A stretch of 64,000 nucleotides of DNA from Lachnotalea sp041821265 (GCA_041821265.1 JBGUEQ010000026.1:1-64000); one strand, 5' to 3'. Numbered from the stretch's first letter, positions 27,476 to 36,029 are shown. Numbers and translations are program-made. The notes: generated from the letters alone by a model not told the origin.

Positions 27476-27658
27476 TTATCCACATTATCCACATATTTAT
27501 CAACATTTTATGTTGATTTAACATGTGGATTTTTTTGTTTACATAACACACATTTTATTATGTATTATTTTTCACCTTTTGTTCTCTATTTTTGCTACTT
27601 GGCACGATTTTTATAAATTTTAAATATTTTTTTATCCACATTATCCACATTATCCACA
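27476..27658. promoter_or_regulatory. DnaA-box cluster between murC and dnaD
   Basis: Five perfect TTATCCACA boxes: 27476-27484 and 27485-27493 (head to tail), and 27632-27640, 27641-27649 and 27650-27658 (three abutting boxes, 9-base period). Near-matches add TTATCAACA at 27497-27505 and, inverted, AAATCAACA (27511-27519) and AAATCCACA (27524-27532). The ~100 bases between the groups are very AT-rich. It sits immediately upstream of the promoter of the dnaD-dnaI genes and far from any dnaA gene in this window. Most likely a DnaA titration or regulatory site controlling helicase-loading genes; a replication origin is less likely without dnaA/dnaN. Confidence 0.85.
27489..27536 (+). terminator. 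murC terminator built from inverted DnaA-box-like sequences
   Basis: ATCAACAT-ttt-ATGTTGAT forms a perfect inner stem, extended by CCACAT/ATGTGG arms, and is followed by ATTTTTTTG. The arms are themselves DnaA-box-like sequences in opposite orientation, so one stretch may act both as a terminator in RNA and a DnaA site in DNA. Confidence 0.7.
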
Positions 27659-27705
27659 CTGTCATTTACCTTAGTATTTACAAGGGTTTGCGCTAAAATT
27701 TACTG

Positions 27706-27734
27706 TTCTCATTTTTTATAACCTATGCTATAAT
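27706..27734 (+). promoter_or_regulatory. Promoter of dnaD-dnaI
   Basis: Extended -10 TGCTATAAT (TATAAT 27729-27734) with a weak -35, TTCTCA, 17 bases upstream. The start point would be near 27741, about 47 bases before dnaD and 70-80 bases downstream of the triple DnaA box. Confidence 0.7.
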
Positions 27735-27787
27735 GAGTTCACTTATCAGGGATATACTGTACGAAAGCAGTAATTGGAGGAATCAAA

Positions 27788-28888
27788 ATGAATAGTTTAA
27801 CATTACGCATAAGAAATAAATCAGGAGCTACTATGGTGTCTAATATATTTATTGATGAATACATGTCTGAAGCAAATGGGGAATTTGTCAAAGTCTACAT
27901 GTATCTTTTACGATGTGTTAGTCATAATAAGCAGCTTTCCATTTCTGTGATTGCGGACAAGTTCAATCATACGGAAGCGGATGTCATTCGAGCTTTAAAG
28001 TATTGGGAAAAAATGAAATTAGTGAAGTTAAACTATACAAATGATATTTTAACAGAGATTACTTTTATTGATTATCCAAATGATTCAACTAGTATTGAAG
28101 AGAGCACCGATGTTGAGACAGCTGCTACACAAGCTTCCACCATACCTCTCACCACTCCTAAACCTGGCTTCACAACAGATAAGGCGTCAACTACCAAAGT
28201 TCCCTCTTACAGCGCCGATTCATTAAAGTGTTTTAGTGAAAATGAAGATATCAAACAAATTATTTTTGTTGCTGAATCATATTTAGGAAAAACACTGAGT
28301 GCTTCTGAAATGAATACGCTGATGTTTTTTTATGATGACAAGGAAGGTCTTGATTTCTCAGTTGATCTTATCGAATATTTAATTGAATATTGTGTTTCAA
28401 AAGGACATAAGAGCATTAATCAATATGCTCGACAGACCGCAATTGCATGGCGTGAACAGGAAATCAAAACCGTTACACAGGCAAAAGCTCAAACCATACA
28501 TTACAATGCCGATTTTTACAAAGTATTTAATGCCTTAGGTATTAAAGGACGCAAAATGGTTACTTTCGAAGCGAATTATATTGAAAAATGGTTGAATACA
28601 TATTGTTTTACACGTGATATCGTAGAATTCGCCTGTGAACAAACCCTTTCCACAATTCATCAACCTGATTTCAAATACACCGATTCTATTTTAACAAACT
28701 GGCATACACAAGAGGTAAAACATATTGACGATGCAAAAGCTTTAATTCTAAAGCATCAAAAGAAAAACGCAGCGCAAAGAGCTACCTCCGCACAAGCACC
28801 TGCTCATGCATCAAACAGATATAGTAATTTAGACCAACGTACCTATGATTATGATGATTTAGAGAAACAACTATTAACAACGAAATAG
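27788..28888 (+). CDS. dnaD: DnaD-type primosome protein with two DnaB_2 domains
   Basis: 366 residues. An N-terminal winged helix (residues 15-90, with GEFVKVYMYLLRCVSHNKQ) is followed by a low-complexity Thr-rich linker (105-140) and two DnaB_2 (DnaD C-terminal) domains, about 155-235 and 245-325. Each ends with the family's aromatic motif: SINQYARQTAIAWREQ and KYTDSILTNWHTQE. Proteins with this layout combine features of B. subtilis DnaD and DnaB and help load the replicative helicase at DnaA-opened origins or stalled forks. It lies 25 bases upstream of the DnaI-type loader; RBS GGAGG at 8 bases. Regulation by DnaA is suggested by the upstream boxes. Confidence 0.92.
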   Translation: MNSLTLRIRNKSGATMVSNIFIDEYMSEANGEFVKVYMYLLRCVSHNKQLSISVIADKFNHTEADVIRALKYWEKMKLVKLNYTNDILTEITFIDYPNDSTSIEESTDVETAATQASTIPLTTPKPGFTTDKASTTKVPSYSADSLKCFSENEDIKQIIFVAESYLGKTLSASEMNTLMFFYDDKEGLDFSVDLIEYLIEYCVSKGHKSINQYARQTAIAWREQEIKTVTQAKAQTIHYNADFYKVFNALGIKGRKMVTFEANYIEKWLNTYCFTRDIVEFACEQTLSTIHQPDFKYTDSILTNWHTQEVKHIDDAKALILKHQKKNAAQRATSAQAPAHASNRYSNLDQRTYDYDDLEKQLLTTK

Positions 28889-28913
28889 AAAATGATTTTT
28901 ATGGAGAACCTTT

Positions 28914-29894
28914 ATGGGACTAAAAAATTCACAATACGACGAAATTATAAGAAAATACAATCAAACTGGTCTTAAGAATAAGCATATTTCTGATTTGAGA
29001 AGTCAGGAAGTCTATCAATTACTTCCTGATTTCCAAGTCATTGACAACGAAATTGCCTCACTTAGTGTCGAACATGGAAAAAAGCTTCTGAATGGCCAAG
29101 ATCTAAATATTGAAGATTTGAAAGATCGCATTCATGCATTGTCTGCCAAACGAATTGAGCTTCTTACTCAATTAGGCTATTCAGCTGATTACCTGGATTC
29201 CGTTTACACTTGTCCCGATTGTAAAGATACTGGATATATTAACAACCAAAAGTGTCATTGCTTTAAACAGTTTGTAATTGACATGCTTTATTCCTCCTCT
29301 AATTTAGAGCATACAGAAGCGAATGAGACGTTTAAGCATTTTACCTATGATTATTATTCTGATGATTTTAAAGAGGAATCTACAGGGCTTACCGCATTAT
29401 CTGCTGCCAAAAGAGCCTATATTGCTTCTCGTGATTTTGTTGACAGTTTTGATTTAGAATTTCATAATTTATTTTTCTATGGTAGAGCTGGGGTTGGAAA
29501 AACATTTCTTTCTAACTGCATTGCCAAAGAACTCATAGACACTTCACATTCCGTTATTTACTTCTCTGCACCTCAGTTATTTAACACGCTTGCTAAGAGT
29601 AGCTTTGATCATGATTTAGAATCTAGTGAGGCAAGCCAATATATTTATAATTGTGACTTGCTTATTATTGATGATTTAGGAACCGAACTAATTAATTCTT
29701 TTGTCTCTTCACAATTGTTTTCTTGTGTTAATGAACGAATATTAAAAAAACGTTCGACCATAATAAGTACAAATATTTCCATTAATAAACTTGTAGATAC
29801 TTATTCAGAACGTACTTTTTCAAGGATTTCAAGCAACTATACTATGCTTAAATTAATAGGCGATGACATTAGGCTGAAAAAGAAACATTTATAA
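28914..29894 (+). CDS. dnaI: Helicase loader ATPase, DnaC/DnaI type
   Basis: 326 residues. The N-terminal half holds a zinc-binding segment CPDCKDTGYINNQKCHCF (about residues 100-117), as in DnaI. The C-terminal AAA+ domain has Walker A FYGRAGVGKTFLSN (about 187-200), Walker B LLIIDDLGTEL and a sensor 1-like TIISTNIS, then arginine-rich ERTFSRI. It delivers the replicative helicase to DNA together with the DnaD-type protein encoded 25 bases upstream. RBS GGAG. No separate promoter seen; the prs promoter starts 22 bases after its stop. Confidence 0.95.
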   Translation: MGLKNSQYDEIIRKYNQTGLKNKHISDLRSQEVYQLLPDFQVIDNEIASLSVEHGKKLLNGQDLNIEDLKDRIHALSAKRIELLTQLGYSADYLDSVYTCPDCKDTGYINNQKCHCFKQFVIDMLYSSSNLEHTEANETFKHFTYDYYSDDFKEESTGLTALSAAKRAYIASRDFVDSFDLEFHNLFFYGRAGVGKTFLSNCIAKELIDTSHSVIYFSAPQLFNTLAKSSFDHDLESSEASQYIYNCDLLIIDDLGTELINSFVSSQLFSCVNERILKKRSTIISTNISINKLVDTYSERTFSRISSNYTMLKLIGDDIRLKKKHL

Positions 29895-29916
29895 TTGTAT
29901 TTTTTTGTGTAATTTC

Positions 29917-29945
29917 TTGACTAACATTAAGGTTAGTGATATAAA
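29917..29945 (+). promoter_or_regulatory. SigA promoter of prs
   Basis: TTGACT (29917-29922), 17-base spacer, TATAAA (29940-29945). The ~60-base leader contains a 9-bp hairpin, GAGGACCAA-ctaa-TTGGTCTTC (29966-29987), 15 bases before the ribosome-binding site. Confidence 0.75.
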
Positions 29946-30012
29946 TGTAGCTGGTAAACAAAGGTGAGGACCAACTAATTGGTCTTCTACGTACATCGGA
30001 GGTAAATATTCT

Positions 30013-31203
30013 ATGTTGCAGCGCGACTCAAAAAATTTTGAAACCATTCCCGTCGGTTCTCTCGGAATCATTCCCTTGGAAGGTTGTAAATCACTTGGTA
30101 ATAAGGTCAATGACTATTTAATTCGCTGGAGAAATGAAAGAAAAAATGATAAGCATGCAACTCTTGCTTTTTCAGGTTACCAACGTGATAGTTATATATT
30201 GGATGCAAAAGTTCCTCGCTTTGGTTCAGGTGAAGCAAAAGGAATTATAAATGAATCTGTTCGTGGAGATGATTTATATCTTTTAGTAGATGTAACAAAT
30301 TATAGCCTTACTTATTCCTTATGTGGACATAACAATCACATGTCTCCTGATGATCATTACCAGGATTTAAAGCGTGTCATAGCTGCTGTCGGTGGTAAAG
30401 CCCGAAGAATTACAGTAATTATGCCGTTTTTGTATGAAAGTCGCCAACATAAACGTAACTCAAGAGAATCTTTGGACTGTGCAATTGCACTTCAAGAATT
30501 GGTTCATATGGGTGTTGACAATATAATTACATTTGATGCTCACGATCCTAGAGTTCAAAATGCAATTCCTTTACACGGTTTCGAAACGGTTCAACCTGCT
30601 TATCAATTTATTAAAGGTCTTCTTAGAAGTGAACCAGATTTACAAATCGATAGTGACCATCTAATGGTTATCAGTCCTGATGAAGGTGGTATGTCTCGTG
30701 CTGTTTATCTTGCAAACGTTCTAGGCGTGGATATGGGTATGTTTTATAAACGTCGTGATTATTCTACAATTGTGGATGGACGTAATCCGATCGTGGCTCA
30801 TGAATTTTTAGGAGCTTCTGTAGAAGGAAAAGATGTTATTATTATTGATGATATGATATCCTCTGGCGAAAGTATGCTTGATGTTGCTGCTCAACTTAAG
30901 AAGAGAAAAGCACATAAGATTTTTGCAACTTCAACCTTTGGTTTATTTACAAATGGTTTGGACAAATTTGATAAAGCTTACGAAGACGGACTTATTGATA
31001 GAGTATTAACTACAAATCTAATCTATCAAACTCCAGAATTATTAGAAAAACCATATTATGTAAACTGCGATTTAAGTAAGTATATTGCGTTACTAATTGA
31101 TACCTTAAATCATGACTCTTCCATTAGCGAATTGCTTAGCCCTAACGAAAGAATCACTCATGTACTGACTGAATACAAAAAAGCGCAAACTGAGAGAAAA
31201 TAA
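30013..31203 (+). CDS. prs: Ribose-phosphate pyrophosphokinase (long form)
   Basis: 396 residues, about 80 more than classic PRPP synthetase. It makes PRPP from ribose 5-phosphate and ATP for nucleotide, His and Trp synthesis. The conserved catalytic and PRPP-binding parts are present: LDCAIALQELVHMGVDNIITFDAHDP with the metal-binding region, and DVIIIDDMISSGESMLDVAA, the PRPP-binding loop. The extra length is mainly at the N-terminus (residues 1-60) and near the C-terminus. Long Prs proteins are known from several clostridia. RBS GGAGG with 10-base spacing. Monocistronic, with its own promoter and terminator. Confidence 0.93.
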   Translation: MLQRDSKNFETIPVGSLGIIPLEGCKSLGNKVNDYLIRWRNERKNDKHATLAFSGYQRDSYILDAKVPRFGSGEAKGIINESVRGDDLYLLVDVTNYSLTYSLCGHNNHMSPDDHYQDLKRVIAAVGGKARRITVIMPFLYESRQHKRNSRESLDCAIALQELVHMGVDNIITFDAHDPRVQNAIPLHGFETVQPAYQFIKGLLRSEPDLQIDSDHLMVISPDEGGMSRAVYLANVLGVDMGMFYKRRDYSTIVDGRNPIVAHEFLGASVEGKDVIIIDDMISSGESMLDVAAQLKKRKAHKIFATSTFGLFTNGLDKFDKAYEDGLIDRVLTTNLIYQTPELLEKPYYVNCDLSKYIALLIDTLNHDSSISELLSPNERITHVLTEYKKAQTERK

Positions 31204-31226
31204 ATTCAGTGTATTATAAATTTATT

Positions 31227-31277
31227 AAAGCAACTTATCAATATAATCTATAAGGTTATATTAACAAGTTGCTTTTT
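31227..31277 (+). terminator. Terminator of prs
   Basis: AAGCAACTT-atc-AATATAA ... TTATATT-aac-AAGTTGCTT followed by TTTTTG; two stacked stems of 9 and 7 bp, 25 bases after the prs stop. Confidence 0.9.
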
Positions 31278-31343
31278 TGTTTTATATTAAATTTTTACTA
31301 TCTTCTTATATAGAAGGTACTTTATGCAATAAATCCTTATACA

Positions 31344-31787
31344 CTATCCACAATCCTTAATTAGCCTTCTGAAGGATTGTTCAAAATGCTCATCATCCTC
31401 TGCTGTACGTTTCTTAGGCCCTTTTCCATGGAAATGCGATGAGCTTCTTCTTGCTTTTTTCGCCAAATGGCGCTCAAACATCATTTGGTCAATATTTTCA
31501 TTGGTATAATGTTTACCGCTTTGGTGTATTGCATATAACCCTTTCCCAAGTGCCATAGCAGCCACCCCATAATCCTGCGTAACAACAATATCACCTTTCA
31601 TTCCTCTTTGTACAATAACAAAATCAACTGCATCCATTCCTTTACTAACTGTTACAATTTCACTATAACTACTATTTAAAATATGACTCGTATCACAAAA
31701 TAAAGTGACAGCAATACTATTTTCCTTTGCAATTTTTTCCACAATTGACACGACTGGACATGCATCTGCATCGACTAATATTTTCAC
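31344..31787 (-). CDS. YaiI/YqxD family protein (DUF188)
   Basis: 147 residues, the typical size. KILVDADACPVV at the start, followed by FCDTSH, VTQDYGVAAMALGKG and HFHGKGPKKRTAEDDEHF, are the conserved motifs of the YaiI/YqxD/UPF0178 family. The fold is a PIN-like nuclease domain with clustered aspartates, but no activity is firmly established. Start at GTG 31787 with AGAGG upstream at 7 bases. It lies alone on the minus strand between prs (convergent) and the diguanylate cyclase. Confidence 0.93.
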   Translation of the reverse strand: MKILVDADACPVVSIVEKIAKENSIAVTLFCDTSHILNSSYSEIVTVSKGMDAVDFVIVQRGMKGDIVVTQDYGVAAMALGKGLYAIHQSGKHYTNENIDQMMFERHLAKKARRSSSHFHGKGPKKRTAEDDEHFEQSFRRLIKDCG

Positions 31788-31900
31788 ATCTTTTCCTCTT
31801 TCCTTGTCTCCGATTAAAACAACTAAGAATAGTTACGAATATTTATTACATTTTCTACTACTCTTTTCACTTACGTTCTGAATGTGCTCTGATACTACTA

Positions 31901-33034
31901 TCATTTAGTACCACCCTTCTTTATTTTTTTGTTTGTATACATAAGCGTATCAACGTGATGTAAAAATTCTTCTACACTACTATAATTCGAACTTAATACA
32001 TCTGCTCCGAAACTACAGGAAAGTTTATAATTTTTTTCAGATGTTTTATTATATTCAGAAAAGGAGGATTCAATTATGGCAAGTGTATTAACCATGATAT
32101 CAATCGAATCACATTCAATGACAATCACAAACTCATCTCCACCCATTCGTACCATAATATCAGCTTTTCGTAGCGCTTTTCTTATTAATTGGGTCGTTGT
32201 TTTAATTGCCAAGTCGCCTTCTAAATGACCATATTGATCATTGATTTCCTTTAGCCCATCGATATCACAGTAAATAATACCAAGCCGCTCGGTATTTTTT
32301 TGCATAAACCGATTTTTGATATAAAAGTCAAAAGAACCTCTGCTCCACACGCCCGTCAACCAGTCTAATTGCACCATTCTCTGCTGCAAATATGTATACA
32401 TAATAACCAGTGAAAACGCCGTACCACTCCACATCAGTAGTGTTCCATAAAATAATGATTGAATGATACCACCAACCATTGGCAATGTAGCGAATATAAG
32501 TAATAAAATAAATTCATGTTCCACTAATTTTTTTCTATTTACAATAATCAATATCAGCATAAGTAATGTATATATGTATATGCTTACTACTGAAATAAAA
32601 AAATAGTTTCCTCGCTGATATATATTGTCTTTATTAATATAAAAGATATAATAAAAACGAGGTGACAGTAGCACAAGAACTGTATTTATCATAATTGGGA
32701 TTTTAATAAGCATGCTTCTTTTTCTCACTAATTCTAAATTAGGAAGCACTAGTTGACGAACTAAAACATAACCATTATATGCCAATATTGCACCTGTAAT
32801 ATACAAGCATACATGTAATAGGTATGAAATGGGAATTAACCATAATTCCTCTCTTTTGTTAATAATACATGTTGTCGTTTCAAATAATAGTTGAAGCAAA
32901 ACAATTAATGATATCTTAAAATAATTTTTATTTAAAGTATCATGCCTGTCCAAACGTTTTGCCGCTATTACTAGAATTGTAGCAAGTACAATAATGGCTA
33001 CTATATTAATGTCTATTCTTAGAAATACACTCAT
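31901..33034 (-). CDS. Membrane-bound diguanylate cyclase (GGDEF)
   Basis: 377 residues. Six or seven membrane helices occupy residues 1-205. The C-terminal GGDEF domain (about 215-377) begins LDWLTGVWSRGSFDFY, has IIYCDIDGLKEINDQYGH and an intact MGGDEF active site, so synthesis of c-di-GMP is expected. An RxxD product-inhibition site (RKAD) lies exactly five residues before GGDEF, so feedback inhibition is likely. The membrane part is not a recognised sensor module. RBS AGAGGT. With the HD-GYP protein at 10.2 kb, the window encodes both synthesis and breakdown of c-di-GMP. Confidence 0.93.
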   Translation of the reverse strand: MSVFLRIDINIVAIIVLATILVIAAKRLDRHDTLNKNYFKISLIVLLQLLFETTTCIINKREELWLIPISYLLHVCLYITGAILAYNGYVLVRQLVLPNLELVRKRSMLIKIPIMINTVLVLLSPRFYYIFYINKDNIYQRGNYFFISVVSIYIYTLLMLILIIVNRKKLVEHEFILLLIFATLPMVGGIIQSLFYGTLLMWSGTAFSLVIMYTYLQQRMVQLDWLTGVWSRGSFDFYIKNRFMQKNTERLGIIYCDIDGLKEINDQYGHLEGDLAIKTTTQLIRKALRKADIMVRMGGDEFVIVIECDSIDIMVNTLAIIESSFSEYNKTSEKNYKLSCSFGADVLSSNYSSVEEFLHHVDTLMYTNKKIKKGGTK

Positions 33035-33229
33035 TGTTTACCTCTATTCTTAATATTTCAACAATCTCGGAATATTTATATATTATCACGAAACAAGTTT
33101 CAGTGTCAAAAAACTTTCATTATGAAATCAAGAAAAGCAGCCTGTTTATATTACAAGCTGCTGTTTTATACTATTTAATTTAAATCTTATCTTAAATTAC
33201 AGGGAACTATTTACTACTTATACTTAAAA

Positions 33230-33568
33230 TTATAGTGCCTCTAATCCACGTTTTCCAGTTCGAATACGAATGGCATCTTCTACGTTAGAAATAAACACTT
33301 TGCCATCTCCATAATTTCCAGTTTTAATTTCCCTTACTACATCCGTTATAATTTTTTCTGCCATATCTTCACCAACAATTGTTTCAACTTTAATTTTAGG
33401 TAACAGGTTCGTACGCACTACGTTACCCCTATATTTTTGTACACAGCCCTTTTGAACACCATACCCCATTATATGGGTTATCATAAGACCCTTCACTTTG
33501 TTTTGTTCCAAAATTTCTTTTAAATCTTCAAGCTTTTCTGGCTTAATAATGATTTCTAATTTCTTCAT
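33230..33568 (-). CDS. PII signal-transduction protein, transporter-linked
   Basis: 112 residues, the PII length. The T-loop region (residues 37-55) contains YGVQKGCVQKYRG; the following position 51, uridylylated Tyr in proteobacterial GlnB, is Val here, so that switch is absent. ATP-binding B-loop TGNYGDGKVFI (about 92-102) and C-loop RIRTGKRG are intact, so it should bind ATP/ADP and probably 2-oxoglutarate. It starts 28 bases after the ATPase gene of an amino-acid ABC transporter, with GGAGAG upstream, and is the last gene of that operon. By analogy with GlnK-AmtB it may regulate the transporter or a glutamine enzyme directly; this is inference from position. Confidence 0.9.
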   Translation of the reverse strand: MKKLEIIIKPEKLEDLKEILEQNKVKGLMITHIMGYGVQKGCVQKYRGNVVRTNLLPKIKVETIVGEDMAEKIITDVVREIKTGNYGDGKVFISNVEDAIRIRTGKRGLEAL

Positions 33569-33596
33569 GGAATCTCTCCTTTGATTTAGAATCTCC

Positions 33597-34319
33597 CTAT
33601 AATATTCTAGCTAAAAACGAACGTGTTCGATCCTCCGTCGGGTTAGTAAATATAGCACTTGGTGGTCCTTCCTCTACAATGTATCCATCATCCATAAAAA
33701 TAACTCGATCAGCTACTTCTTTGGCAAACCCCATTTCATGTGTCACAACCATCATTGTCATACCTTCTTTGGCTAAGGTTTTCATAACTTCTAACACATC
33801 ACCTACTAATTCTGGATCTAATGCTGAAGTTGGCTCATCAAATAGTAATGCCTTAGGTTCCATTGCCAAAGCCCTAGCGATGGCAACACGTTGTTGCTGC
33901 CCACCGGACAAAGTTTTTGGATAATCATTTGCTTTTTCTTTCAATCCTACTTTATCAAGTAATTCCATTCCCTTTTTTTGTGCTTCTTTTTTATTTTTTT
34001 GTTTTGTCAAAACAGGAGCTAGCATCACGTTTTCTAGTACCGTTTTTAATGGAAATAAATTAAATCTTTGAAATACCATTCCTACTTCTTCTCGAAACAA
34101 ACGCATATCCGTTGCTGCATCCATTAAATTTTTACCATAGTATCTTATTGTGCCACCCGAAGGTACCTCTAATTGATTAATACAACGCAAGAACGTACTT
34201 TTTCCTGATCCGGATGGACCAATAATACATACAACTTCTCCTTCTGAAACAGTTAAATTTATATCTTTTAATACTTCTAACTCACCAAATTTTTTTGATA
34301 AATGATGTACACGAATCAT
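33597..34319 (-). CDS. glnQ: Polar amino-acid ABC transporter, ATP-binding subunit
   Basis: 240 residues. Walker A GPSGSGKST (about 35-43), ABC signature LSGGQQQRVA, Walker B ALLFDEPTSALDPE and the switch His (VVTHEMGFA) are all intact; the closest subfamily is GlnQ/HisP. It powers import of glutamine or another polar amino acid. Start at ATG 34319, four bases after the permease stop and preceded by GGTGAG; the longer frame from 34346 would overlap the permease by 23 bases. The gene symbol reflects subfamily and the adjacent PII gene; substrate is not proven. Confidence 0.9.
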   Translation of the reverse strand: MIRVHHLSKKFGELEVLKDINLTVSEGEVVCIIGPSGSGKSTFLRCINQLEVPSGGTIRYYGKNLMDAATDMRLFREEVGMVFQRFNLFPLKTVLENVMLAPVLTKQKNKKEAQKKGMELLDKVGLKEKANDYPKTLSGGQQQRVAIARALAMEPKALLFDEPTSALDPELVGDVLEVMKTLAKEGMTMMVVTHEMGFAKEVADRVIFMDDGYIVEEGPPSAIFTNPTEDRTRSFLARIL

Positions 34320-34323
34320 ATTC

Positions 34324-34965
34324 TCACCCCGCCATCTTCTTTTCAACTTGTTTCTGAATAATAATTAGAACCGATATTATGCTTAAATAAAATAACGCAC
34401 CTGTTGTGTAAGTCGGTATTGTATTAAACGTTATTGCTTGGTAATTCATCATCTGTTTCGTAACTTCATTCACGACAATGATAGATAACAATGCAGTGTC
34501 CTTAACTGATATAATAAATTGATTAAACAAAGCTGGAAGCATTGCTTTAAATGCGGGTGGTACAATAATATGAAGCAATGTCTGATATGAAGTTAATCCA
34601 AGTGCCACGCCCGCTTCTTTTTGCCCTACATCAATCCCTTGCAATGCACCTCTTACTATTTCAGAAATAAATGCTCCCGAGTTAAGCGAAATAACAATAA
34701 TTCCTGCGATATTGCTGGACAAATCAACATGAATGATTTTAGGTAGAGCAAAATAAACATATAGCGCCTGCACCACCAACGGTGTTCCTCGAATAATCCA
34801 TATATATACGTTTGCTATCCCTTTTGCAAATTTGTTATTTCCTTGTAATGCATATCCACTTAGGCACCCAACGATAAATCCTAATAATATGCCACAACTT
34901 GCAATATATAGAGTAACCTTTAGTCCTTTAAAAAGCATCGGTAATAAAACAGTTAAAAAGTCCAT
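34324..34965 (-). CDS. glnP: Polar amino-acid ABC transporter, permease subunit
   Basis: 213 residues with five or so membrane helices. The EAA loop that docks the ATPase is GVALGLTSYQTLLHIIVPPA (about residues 128-147). HisM/GlnP family; a single permease, so presumably a homodimer. RBS AGAGGA. It lies 168 bases after the binding-protein gene, a gap holding a hairpin (35009-35047), and four bases before the ATPase gene. Confidence 0.92.
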   Translation of the reverse strand: MDFLTVLLPMLFKGLKVTLYIASCGILLGFIVGCLSGYALQGNNKFAKGIANVYIWIIRGTPLVVQALYVYFALPKIIHVDLSSNIAGIIVISLNSGAFISEIVRGALQGIDVGQKEAGVALGLTSYQTLLHIIVPPAFKAMLPALFNQFIISVKDTALLSIIVVNEVTKQMMNYQAITFNTIPTYTTGALFYLSIISVLIIIQKQVEKKMAG

Positions 34966-35008
34966 ATATTATCCTCTTCTCCAAACAAGCTTTTCAATAA
35001 CCTTTTTA

Positions 35009-35047
35009 TTCTCGCATCACCTAATTATTCTTAGGTAAACGCGAGAA
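35009..35047 (-). other. Intercistronic hairpin between binding-protein and permease genes
   Basis: TTCTCGC ... GCGAGAA outer arms (7 bp) with inner ACCTAA/TTAGGT arms (6 bp) and no downstream T-run on the minus strand. Position fits an mRNA-stabilising or processing hairpin that would raise the level of the binding protein over the membrane subunits. Confidence 0.6.
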
Positions 35048-35132
35048 CGTAAAGTTCAAATATTGGCTTATTCATTACTTGTATAAATTAATTATTTTTA
35101 CAAAATAATTATTTACAACTTACTTTAATAAA

Positions 35133-36029
35133 TTATTTACACCATTTATCGTTAATAGTTTTGATTGTTTGGTCTTCTATTAATTTATCTATTGCTTTAT
35201 TTATGATATTTACTAATTCAGGATTTGTATCAGTAGCATCAAATGAAATTGCAATTGCATATGGTGCTTGGCCTTGGTTGAATTCATCACCTACCATAGC
35301 TAATTTGGTATCTGCTACAGTTTTGATATAATATGCAATACCTGGTGTATCCTGAAGTAATGCATCTACTTTACCTTGTTCCAAAGATTCATATGCAGTA
35401 GTAATGTTATCATGCACCTCAATGCATTCTTCTGGGAAATTCTTCTGTGCATAAAGATGAGAAGCGGTTCCTTTTTCAACTGCCACCTTGTAGTCACCTG
35501 AAGTTAATGATTCCACGCCTGTTATTTCTGCTGGGCTAGTTTCCGTATTAATTACAGTAATCTGACCTGAATCATAATATGTATCTGAAAAATTCATAAC
35601 TTTTTTTCTCTCATCCGTTGCACATAATGCTGCCAATGCAATATCTAATTTACCCTCTGCTACAGATGTTGTTAACGCTGCGTAATCCATTGCCTGCACT
35701 GCGTCATCTTTGATGGTAAAACCTAATATATTCTGTAATGCTGCAAGAAAGTCTAAGTCATATCCTATTAATGTAGCTCCATCTTCGTCATAATAAGAAA
35801 ATGGTGCAAATAATCCGGATGTTCCTACTGAAAGTTCCACCCCTTCCAACGCACCTTCTACGCTATCTGATGCCGTCTGCGTTGTTGTATCTGCTGCTGT
35901 TTCTGTTGTTGCATCTGTTGTTACTGTCTCCGTTGTTGAATCCGCTGCCACTGATGTTTCTTTACTACTACACGCTGTTACGCTAAGTAATAATGTTGCT
36001 GCCATTAACAATGATAAACATTTTTTCAT
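35133..36029 (-). CDS. Amino-acid ABC transporter substrate-binding lipoprotein
   Basis: 298 residues. Lipoprotein signal MKKCLSLLMAATLLLSVTAC with the lipidated Cys at residue 20, then a Thr/Ala-rich linker (25-60) and an SBP_bac_3 domain from about 65: LSVGTSGLFAPFSYYDEDG, LIGYDLDFLAAL, MNFSDTYYDSGQ and KVAVEKGTASHLYAQ are family features. Binds a polar amino acid outside the membrane and delivers it to the permease. First gene of the operon binding protein-permease-ATPase-PII; RBS AGGAGG. Upstream leader of about 400 bases has two promoters and two terminator-like hairpins. Confidence 0.93.
   Translation of the reverse strand: MKKCLSLLMAATLLLSVTACSSKETSVAADSTTETVTTDATTETAADTTTQTASDSVEGALEGVELSVGTSGLFAPFSYYDEDGATLIGYDLDFLAALQNILGFTIKDDAVQAMDYAALTTSVAEGKLDIALAALCATDERKKVMNFSDTYYDSGQITVINTETSPAEITGVESLTSGDYKVAVEKGTASHLYAQKNFPEECIEVHDNITTAYESLEQGKVDALLQDTPGIAYYIKTVADTKLAMVGDEFNQGQAPYAIAISFDATDTNPELVNIINKAIDKLIEDQTIKTINDKWCK

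Noticed and set aside
27476..27787. Replication origin
   Set aside because: DnaA boxes and AT-rich DNA fit, but dnaA, dnaN, recF and gyrB are absent and the position next to dnaD promoter fits regulation better. GC skew of the whole genome would decide.
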